Below, piece by piece: positions 58,322-64,000 of a stretch of DNA of 64,000 nucleotides. Position numbers and translations under genes: made by a program. Source of the DNA: Petaurus breviceps papuanus (taxonomy: Eukaryota > Chordata > Mammalia > Diprotodontia > Petauridae); contig JAMXIF010000051.1 in the NCBI GenBank assembly GCA_028583685.1, forward strand, positions 47,736,443 through 47,800,442. The letters run 5' to 3'. Each line of letters starts with the position of its first letter. Positions within the stretch are counted from its first letter, which is position 1. The notes below the pieces were generated by a model that made no database searches, was not told the origin of the DNA, and worked only from the letters and a program-made list of their open reading frames with translations.

Positions 58322-58375
58322 CAGGAGGGACACGAGGAAGCTCGGCTGGTCCGCGGGGGAGGCGCCTGGAGCCAT
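58322..58375 (-). CDS. SLC25A26: SLC25A26 coding exon 1
   Basis: This exon encodes 18 residues, MAPGASPADQPSFLVSLL. It ends in phase 0 at a strong donor (CTG|GTGAGT). The last ten residues, DQPSFLVSLL, align with DRPGFVAALV at the start of the human carrier, so this is the orthologous first exon. The marsupial protein has about eight extra residues in front. The start codon is in strong Kozak context (GCCATGG). The residues after the aligned region begin transmembrane helix 1, which is completed by exon 2. Like most SLC25 carriers it shows no cleavable presequence. The exon lies inside the CpG-rich promoter block. An alternative start further upstream is blocked by an in-frame stop of a short upstream ORF, which is listed separately. 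Confidence 0.9.
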
Positions 58376-58411
58376 GGCCTCAGCCGGACCGGAGTAAACG
58401 CGAGTTCGAGA

Positions 58412-58456
58412 TCAACGCGGAGCCATGCCTCTCACCGGCCCCCTAGGCGCCGCCAT
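58412..58456 (-). other. Upstream ORF (14 codons) in the SLC25A26 leader
   Basis: The ATG inside the TISU element opens the reading MAAPRGPVRGMAPR followed by TGA. The stop is 36 nt before the carrier start codon. Within it, a second ATG in strong context (GGCATGG) would give only MAPR. If transcription starts to the right of 58456 both ATGs lie in the leader. If it starts between 58455 and 58427 only the short one does. There is also a GTGAGA donor-like string after the seventh codon (CCG|GTGAGA). Confidence 0.5.
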
Positions 58457-58460
58457 CTTG
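58449..58460 (-). promoter_or_regulatory. TISU / YY1 element
   Basis: On the minus strand the sequence reads CAAGATGGCGGC, a perfect match to the TISU consensus SAASATGGCGGC and to the YY1 core. TISU elements direct both transcription (through YY1) and translation from very short 5' leaders, and are enriched in genes for mitochondrial proteins. Here the element lies 80 nt before the carrier ATG. Its own ATG is not in the carrier frame and leads to a stop, so it either works only as a YY1 site or controls an upstream ORF. Confidence 0.75.
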
Positions 58461-58481
58461 GTGACTCCTGCCGGTAGGAAT

Positions 58482-58489
58482 ACTTCCGG
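58482..58489 (-). promoter_or_regulatory. ETS-family site (GABP/NRF-2 type)
   Basis: The plus strand reads ACTTCCGG, so the minus strand reads CCGGAAGT, the optimal ETS/GABPA half-site. GABP sites are standard in promoters of nuclear genes for mitochondrial proteins. It lies about 20 bp upstream of the YY1/TISU element. Confidence 0.65.
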
Positions 58490-58495
58490 GCCGCC

Positions 58496-58503
58496 TGACG
58501 TCA
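58496..58503. promoter_or_regulatory. Full palindromic CRE
   Basis: TGACGTCA is a perfect cAMP-response element (CREB/ATF). It lies 7 bp from the ETS site, in the proximal-promoter position where such sites are most often functional. A CACGTG E-box follows at 58519-58524. Confidence 0.65.
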
Positions 58504-58576
58504 CTGCCACAACAATTCCACGTGCGAGTGGAGGCGGACCAGAAAGAGTCGAGGGGCGGCGTGATCATGACAGTTG

Positions 58577-58584
58577 TCGCGAGA
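58577..58584. promoter_or_regulatory. TCGCGAGA element
   Basis: This is the core of the TCTCGCGAGA promoter motif found in CpG-island promoters of housekeeping genes. The left two bases of the full palindrome are not matched (TGTCGCGAGA). It lies about 120 bp upstream of the YY1/TISU element. Confidence 0.5.
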
Positions 58585-58930
58585 TTTGGCGAAGAAGACC
58601 TCCCCCCCACAATTAGGGTCAAGGAGAGTCCGACTGGACTGAAAGCAGTGAGGCATTGGGGCTTTGCTTGGCCACGCCCACGATCTGGCCACGCCTCTAG
58701 TCACACACCCCTCCGGAAGCTCGCCCTCAGGCCCGCCCCCATCCCAAGTTGGGTTGCGCATGCCTCGGAGTCGAGCATCAGTCTGGAGAGGATGTGAGTC
58801 GTTGTCGGGGGGCCGCCGTCTCCGCAGCAAAAGGGAAGCCCGTTTCCTCCTCAACATGGCGTCACTTCTCAGCCATTCGCTGTCCGTGGGGGGCTGTGGG
58901 GAGCAAATGGGGCGGGGCCACAGGAGATAG

Positions 58931-59173
58931 AAATGGTAAAAAGTAATGAAACAGAATGCTGTGTACTTAAGAACGCCAAGCTTGGACCCAAAACAAGAGT
59001 GGAGAAGATGCCCAAATCTCCTTTCGTTGCGGAGGTGGAGGACTGTTTTTTAAAATCTCTAAACGAAGCATAATAATAACACCTACCTCCCTATGCTGTA
59101 GTGAGGATAAAATGAAATAATATATGTAAAACTTGGCAAATCTTAAAGTGCTATATACATGCCAGCCATTATT
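58931..59173 (+). mobile_element. MIR-type SINE 3' half (sense)
   Basis: From about 59040 the sequence reads ggactgttttttaaaatctctaaacg, aacacctacctccctatgctgtagtgaggataaaatgaaataatatatgtaaaacttggcaaatcttaaagtgctatatacatgccagccattatt. The tail is broken by the WSINE at 59174. Confidence 0.65.
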
Positions 59174-59358
59174 CTTTTTTTTTTTTTTTTTTGCCTTTTG
59201 GAGGGCAATTGGGGTTAATTTAAGTAACTTGCCCAAGGTTACACGGCTAGTTTTGTATGTGTGTGTGGGTGTTAAGTGTCTGAGGCCGGAACCGAACTCT
59301 GGTACCTTCTGACCCCGGGGCTGGCACTTTACTCACTGTGCCACCTAGCCACCCTATC
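59174..59358 (-). mobile_element. WSINE-type SINE monomer (antisense) with 12-bp TSD
   Basis: A T run is followed by gagggcaattggggttaa...acttgcccaaggttacacggctag...gccacctagccacc. CCAGCCATTATT flanks it at 59162-59173 and 59359-59370, inside an older MIR tail. Confidence 0.88.
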
Positions 59359-59499
59359 CCAGCCATTATTATATGAAAGAGAGACTTAAATTAGGAAATG
59401 AAGACATGGTATAAAAAACAAGGCATTAATAAAAAAGATTCAGTATTTCAAAATAAATTTTATTGGTTTGACTTCCCCATTGAAATTGCAATGATAACG

Positions 59500-59945
59500 A
59501 TGATAATGATGTTTTCCCTTCATTTCAGTCATATCTGACTCATCATGACCTCATTTGGAGTTTTCTTGGCAATGATACTAGAGTGGTTTGCCATTTCCTT
59601 CTCCAGCTCATTTTATTTTTCCCCAATTACATGTCAAAACAATATTTAACATTGGGTTTTTTTTTGGTAAGTTTTAAGTTCCAAATTCTATCCCTTCTTC
59701 CCCTCCCCCCTTCCTTATGTAATCTGATACAGGTTATACATATGCAATCATGTAAAATATTTCCATATTAATCATTTTGTGCAAGAAGATTCAAAAACAA
59801 AGGAAGGAAGGGAGGGAGGGAGGGAAAAATAATACACTTCAGTCTGTACAGCCCATTTTGCAGATGAAGAAACTAAGGCAAACAGAGGCCAAATTTGAAC
59901 CAGTCTTCCTGACTCCTGGCCTGGCGCTCTGTCCAAGGTACCACC
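59500..59945 (-). mobile_element. MIR-variant SINE (antisense) split by an L1 3' end
   Basis: 59500-59617 (ggagttttcttggcaatgatactagagtggtttgccatttccttctccagctcatttta) and about 59850-59945 (ccattttgcagatgaagaaactaaggcaaacagaggcc...gtcttcctgactcctggcctgg) together make one antisense MIR-variant SINE. Between them (about 59618-59849) lies an antisense L1 3' end (cccaattacatgtcaaaacaatatttaac...gatacaggttatacatatgc). Confidence 0.75.
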
Positions 59946-60990
59946 TAACTGCGATCATATTATAGCTGTAATAATAATAGAGTTTTTTTTTTATTATTTT
60001 GAAAATTCTTTTTTTATTTCTTCTTTTATATATATATATATATGTAAAATCTCTAATGCATTATAAAAGACTATGAGGTCTGTACTATGGGTATTATTTT
60101 TCTTATTTTATAGATGAGGAAACAGGATCAGAGAAATATGCCCATGATCACATGGCCAGCAAGCTTCTGAGGTGGCATGTCAGTTCAGGTCTTCCTAACT
60201 TCTAGTCCAGCATTCTTTCCACTACAAAGCAGAGATAAATAAGTTATCCAGGGATAGGTAGGAGTCATTGCCTGGACCTAGCATCTAATTTAGGAATGTC
60301 CTTAGAAGCAGTAATATCAGCACCCCAGCATCTGAAGAATGAATTTAACCCTGATTCTTAGAAATATGTAGAAAGTTAACTTGAAATGATCTCCCTATGA
60401 ATTAAAATTACCTGAACCATGTTAAACAGCCACACCCTGTTTTCCAGATTATTTGAAGGTTGCTCTCATTTGGTAAAAAAAAAAATTGTATTTCATTTTT
60501 TCTGAGTAACCAAGATTATAAGTTTGATTTCTCAGGTGCAAGGTGCTTCTTATCCCTAATGAATGTCAGAATCAGGCAGAAACATCCTAATCTCTTCTTT
60601 AATTCTAAAGGAAAAAAGCATTCCCACTTGTTTCCAAATACCTCCGAAAGCCTCTTGGGAAATACATGTGTTGCAGCCCTGGCTTAGCTTCTACATGTGT
60701 GAATTACTATAACAGGGGCTGTGATTACTGCAGTGCCTTTTCAGATGGAGCCATCCAATGAAGCGCCATGCTGTGCACATAAAGAGCAGCTTGTCTAGCC
60801 TGAATTTAAGTTGAAATGATTCAGTAATGGGAAAGATGCTGATGTGTACCACACTGCAAAGGCATCATGATAAGATTCTCATTCGTGCCCAGAGTTATGG
60901 GATAAACTGGTTGGGGGATAAAATATTTTGTTTTTCGTTTTTGCTTTTGTGCAGATGTGCATCAAAATGCTTTATGACAGACAAGCAAAG
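59946..60990. mobile_element. MIR-type fragment and unassigned sequence
   Basis: An antisense MIR fragment is readable at 60095-60225 (cttattttatagatgaggaaacaggatcag...gttcaggtcttcctaacttctagtccagcattctttccac). No gene or named repeat was seen in 60226-60990. Confidence 0.5.
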
Positions 60991-61410
60991 TGGTCTGAGC
61001 CTAGATGCCATGTCTACCTGTGTCACCTCCATGGACCTCAATTTCCTTCCTCTGTAAAATAAGGAGTTTGTATCGGATGAACTTAAGCTCCTTTGCAGAT
61101 TTAATCTATGAGCTAAGGATCCTTCAATTTGGGGGTAAGTCACCTCACCTCTCTGGGCTTCATTTCCCTCATCTGTAAAACAGAGCAGGGGGTGAGGCCA
61201 GTGAACACTAAGGCCCTTACAGCACTAAATCTTGATCTTCTGTTATAGATTAATTTGGTACAATAGGGTGCAAAAGAAAACAATGACTTTGGATTCCTCA
61301 GATACTTCTTATTTGGGTCACCTGGAAGAAGTTACTTCATCTTCCTGGGCCTCAGTTTCCTTATCTGTAAGATGAGAATTTGAATAAAAATACTTCTGAA
61401 GTCCCTTCCA
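60991..61410 (+). mobile_element. Cluster of three MIR-type SINE core fragments (sense)
   Basis: Three successive fragments share the core: 60991-61135 (gtcacctccatggacctcaatttccttcctctgtaaaataagg), 61138-61250 (gtcacctcacctctctgggcttcatttccctcatctgtaaaacag) and 61315-61410 (gtcacctggaagaagttacttcatcttcctgggcctcagtttccttatctgtaagatgag). Their spacing suggests separate insertions or local duplication. Confidence 0.65.
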
Positions 61411-61574
61411 GAGGAAAGAAGGAAGGAAGAGAGGGAGGGATGAAAGAAGGAAGGAAGGAAGAGAAGGAGGAAGGAAGGAAGGAAGGAAGGAAGGAAGGAA
61501 GGAAGGAAGGAAGGAAGGAAGGAAGGGAGGGAGGGAGGGAGGGAGGGAGGGAAAGGAGGAAGAAAGGAAGAAAA
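61411..61574. repeat. GGAA/GGGA tetranucleotide array
   Basis: This is a nearly pure (GGAA)n array of at least 15 consecutive units (about 61470-61524) followed by (GGGA)n. It is the tail of the antisense MIR-type SINE that follows, like the array at 55.8 kb. Confidence 0.95.
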
Positions 61575-61792
61575 CAAGCATTTAAGTTTCTACTCTGTGT
61601 TGGGTACTGTGCTAAGCACAGATCCTCATCTTCACAACTCTAATCATCATTTCAGAGATGAAGTACTTGAAGCAGAGGTTAAGTGACTTGCCCAGGGTCA
61701 CACAGCTAATAAGTGTCTGAGGCTAGATTTGAACTTAGGTCTTCCTGATGCCAGGCCAGGCCTCTGTCCACCGTGGTGCTACCTAGCTGCCT
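61571..61792 (-). mobile_element. MIR/THER-type SINE (antisense)
   Basis: Plus-strand reading: aacaagcatttaagtttctactctgtgttgggtactgtgctaagcac, agatgaagtacttgaagcagaggttaagtgacttgcccagggtcacacagctaataagtgtctgagg, gaacttaggtcttcctgatgccagg...gtgctacctagctgcct. It is complete from tail to head. Confidence 0.88.
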
Positions 61793-62269
61793 AAGAAAAA
61801 TAAAACCATGGCTAGAAGAAAATTTGAACCCTAAACAAGAAGTGTCCCCAAACTCCTGCTTCTCTCACCCCTAACTAGGTCATATGAGAGAAGGTGAGCC
61901 TCATAAAAACATTTTTAGTCTAAAGGAAAGAGGAATGAATGGCCCCCATGTTTCCCCTGGGTCACAGAACCAAGGACAGGTTTTTCTTGCAGTTGTTCAG
62001 TGTCAAGACTTAGCCAGAATGCATTTGGCCAGAGGCGCCCATCAAGGTGACTGTTCATCTATGCTGTCCCTTCATTAATCCACACATCCCTATCGTATCA
62101 TTTAAAACAAAACTCTAGAGACACTTTAAAAAGTGATGTCTAGAAAATGATCCTGTGGGCAAACACTACCCAGAGGGTAAGAGGGAAATGAGAAAAGTCC
62201 AGCACCATCGTGACTTCTTCTGTAAATTACCATGTGTACATGAATCATTAACATTACAGGAACCCTAAT
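61793..62269. other. Upstream flank, no recognised feature
   Basis: This intergenic stretch holds no repeat or gene that I can support. Confidence 0.4.
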
Positions 62270-62690
62270 TGTTAGGGATCTCTTCCTCCTCTAGTATCAT
62301 GCTGATTCTAATCTGTTGATATGTTGGATTTCCCACCCCCACCCCCTTCCCAGAAGGTAAGCCTCTTGAACTCAGGGATGCTTTAATTTTCATCTCTGTA
62401 TCCCAGGACTCAGCAAGCACAGTGCCTGGCATGTAGATACTTCACAAATACTGGATTGGACTGAATCAAAGTACCTCTTCTTTTTCTTCCTCTCAATTTC
62501 TATTCCCTGCACCCCACCGTCTCTTCCTCCAGCTCCTCTCTATCATTTGATTTAAATAGAAAAAAATGATGACAGCTAAGATTTGCCTGGGTTCTATTTA
62601 AGGTACCATGAGTGATTTGTATGGCCTTTGGCAAGTCAATTATTCTCTTTGCCTCAGTTTCCTCATTGAAATCTGGCCCTGTCAGAGGAG
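62270..62690 (+). mobile_element. L2 3' tail and MIR-type fragment (sense)
   Basis: The L2 tail is at 62270-62465 (aaggtaagcctcttgaactcagggatgc...cagtgcctggcatgtagatacttcac). A MIR core fragment is at 62580-62690 (ggcctttggcaagtcaattattctctttgcctcagtttcctc). Confidence 0.65.
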
Positions 62691-63088
62691 CTACTTCCTT
62701 TTAAAAGTTCTCTAAATTGAGATGAGGCTTACTCTTACCGTTGGGGGTTGGGAGTGGGGGCAGAATGGGGGCCATGTCTCTCACCTTCTACTTCTTGGGA
62801 TGCTTCTCTCCCCTTTCCTAGCTATGGAACTAGGGATCTCCTCTTTTCCTTTCCTCCACCCCCTGGGTTCATCAAAAAACAAACCCAAAATTCATTTCTC
62901 TGGATCACAATGAAGTAGATATACGAGAATTTGGTCATTAGACTCCAGATGAAGGATTTCTCCCCAGATTCTCACTTTTCTCATGCACTAGGAGCTTAGG
63001 AACTATGCCAATCAGATAGCTATACATAGTAAGACAGTCCCGCTCCTAAAGGCTAGAATAAGTCCATGGGGATTGGCCATTAGTACTA

Positions 63089-63514
63089 CCGTGTTTCCCC
63101 GATAATAAGACACTGTCTTATTTTTTTTTTTTTGGACAGAAAAACACCAGAGGGCTTATTTTCAGGGGAGGGCTTATTTTAATGAACATTGACAGCAATT
63201 TTAATAAACAGGTAAATGTGAACAAAAAAATGTACCTTTATTCAATAAGCAAATCACTGGGGAAGAACAGGATGACGCGCTCACTGCCGCAGCTCTGATT
63301 GGATGCAGCTCGGAGCGCGGCGTGCGTTTCACCCGGGGGGGGGACGGTGCATACAGAGGGTACCGTAATGTAGCGTGTAGTGCAGGGGATCACCTTCACT
63401 ACAGTAGCAATCTCAATAGGGCTTATTTTCGGGGGAGGGCTTATTTTAGAGGAATCTTACACAGCAAGGGGAGGGCTTATTTTCGGGATAGGTCTTATTA
63501 TCGGGGAAACACGG
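63089..63514 (-). mobile_element. Non-autonomous Tc1/mariner-type DNA transposon, copy 2
   Basis: Ends are CCGTGTTTCCCCGATAATAA and its reverse, with TA on both sides (63087-63088, 63515-63516). Internal sequence matches copy 1 (13566-13956) in reverse, including the tgcagctctgattggatgcagc and tcccctgcgct/gtgcaggggatcacc blocks. This copy is 35 bp longer, mainly through extra sequence around 63336-63380. No transposase is encoded. Confidence 0.88.
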
Positions 63515-63769
63515 TAAAGATGTATTCAGTCTCAAGACTCTAACAGAGCACGCCAGCTTCCACCCATCCAACTCTTTCTGTACTCCTCAAACTCCCAAAT
63601 TCATACCCCAAAATTCAATATACATTCTCATATTCCCCAGGGATTCACACCCAAATATGTAATCTTACTGGGTGTGTTGAGTTACTCACCAATAGTCTGT
63701 AGACAATACCATTATTAATTGCCCTCTCTCCCTAACTCAGTAACTTTAAATTTGACACTAACCCTCTGT

Positions 63770-63870
63770 CCACTCTCTTGCTTTGGTATTTCTATCCTCT
63801 GAATGGAACACATACAAAGTGCTTAATAAATGCTTTTCCATTCATTGGTCATTCATTCATTCATTCATCA
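63770..63870 (+). mobile_element. MIR/L2 3' tail with (ATTC)n
   Basis: This reads acacatacaaagtgcttaataaatgcttttccattcattgg, then (CATT)n at about 63849-63868. Confidence 0.6.
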
Positions 63871-64000
63871 ACAGCCTTGATGCTGATCTCTTTCCTCCCT
63901 TATGGGGAGTCACATCCTGTGTGGGGAACTGCTTCCTCACTGGAGCCCCAGTCAATGTATTGATTATCTTTGCTAAGCTGCTCCCCCCCCTTTTCTGCTA

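Larger units (their letters stand above)
1..58460 (-). other. SLC25A26: SLC25A26 gene, 5' part (promoter, coding exons 1-4, introns 1-4)
   Basis: The minus strand carries the 5' half of the mitochondrial S-adenosylmethionine carrier gene. Four coding segments with consensus splice sites join in phase into 142 residues that match the N-terminal half of the mammalian carrier (human protein about 274 residues). Intron sizes are about 12.2, 3.2 and 20.2 kb; intron 4 is at least 22 kb. I looked on the minus strand below 22.3 kb for the next expected coding segment (the stretch beginning GIQGLYRGYK in the human protein) and did not find it, so the gene most likely continues off the left edge. The family exchanges cytosolic SAM for mitochondrial SAH across the inner membrane. 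The gene start is taken at the TISU/YY1 element; the true transcription start is not visible. Confidence 0.93.
58100..58930. promoter_or_regulatory. CpG-rich promoter of SLC25A26
   Basis: GC and CpG content rise sharply here compared with the rest of the window. There is no TATA box at the expected place. Instead the block holds the element cluster usual for constitutively expressed mitochondrial-protein genes: YY1/TISU (58449-58461), ETS (58482-58489), full CRE (58496-58503), E-box CACGTG (58519-58524), TCGCGAGA (58577-58584), GC boxes near 58732 and 58908, and a second ATGGCG-type YY1-like site (58853-58863). CpG count and methylation cannot be measured here. Divergent transcription to the right is possible, but I recognise no gene there. 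Confidence 0.8.

Noticed and set aside
58425-58930. Plus-strand frames starting at 58425, 58522, 58664 and 58749 as a divergent gene
   Set aside because: They overlap each other and the promoter motifs and match no protein I know. Non-coding divergent transcription remains possible but is not shown by sequence.
1-64000. CRISPR arrays, operons, prokaryotic mobile systems
   Set aside because: Sequence content is that of a mammalian intron. No regularly spaced repeats with unique spacers were seen.

Overview
This is a 64-kb piece of a marsupial nuclear genome. The evidence is an intron-rich, low-gene-density layout and a repeat set typical of marsupials: tRNA-derived SINEs of the wallaby WSINE/MAR type, MIR/THER CORE-SINEs, an RTE-driven SINE, a BovB-like RTE tail, L1 3' ends of the marsupial type, and many L2 and L3/CR1 fossils. 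The WSINE-type elements point to an Australian (australidelphian) lineage; that is an inference. Two runs of exactly 100 N (24432-24531, 49133-49232) are assembly gaps.

Only one host gene could be identified: SLC25A26, the mitochondrial S-adenosylmethionine carrier, on the minus strand. Its CpG-rich promoter and first coding exon lie at 58.1-58.9 kb. Coding exons 2, 3 and 4 are at 45995-46151, 42657-42766 and 22323-22427. All splice sites are GT/AG and the phases join cleanly into the first 142 residues of the carrier, including two of the three Px[DE]xx[KR] signatures. I found no later exons between 22.3 kb and position 1, so intron 4 probably runs off the left edge. Almost all of the window is therefore intron 1 (12 kb), intron 2 (3 kb), intron 3 (20 kb), part of intron 4 (over 22 kb) and about 5 kb upstream of the gene.

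The promoter is compact and typical of nuclear genes for mitochondrial proteins: a YY1/TISU element, an ETS site, a full CRE, an E-box and a TCGCGAGA element lie within 140 bp. The TISU ATG opens a 14-codon upstream ORF that ends 36 nt before the carrier start.

The rest is transposon stratigraphy. Oldest are L2 and L3/CR1 LINEs and MIRs. These are cut by datable younger insertions with target-site duplications: L1 3' ends (2087-2409, 30576-30891), a dimeric WSINE-type SINE seen three times (6.4, 24.1, 30.0 kb), monomeric WSINEs (52.3, 59.2 kb), a BovB-like RTE tail (53.0 kb), two Tc1/mariner-type non-autonomous elements in opposite orientation (13.6 and 63.1 kb), a hAT element (46.5 kb), an ORF1-only L1 (HAL1-like, 25.9-28.5 kb) and a probable solo LTR fossil (21.5-22.0 kb). 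Several microsatellites, including two long GGAA arrays, sit on SINE 3' tails. The stretches from 8.6-10.6, 14.6-16.9, 28.5-30.0, 35.6-36.9 and 37.8-40.6 kb hold little recognisable repeat sequence and are the places to look for conserved regulatory DNA.

I see no evidence for an undescribed multi-gene system here. The most interesting items are the dimeric SINE with its three-monomer composite, and the TISU/upstream-ORF arrangement at the SLC25A26 promoter.
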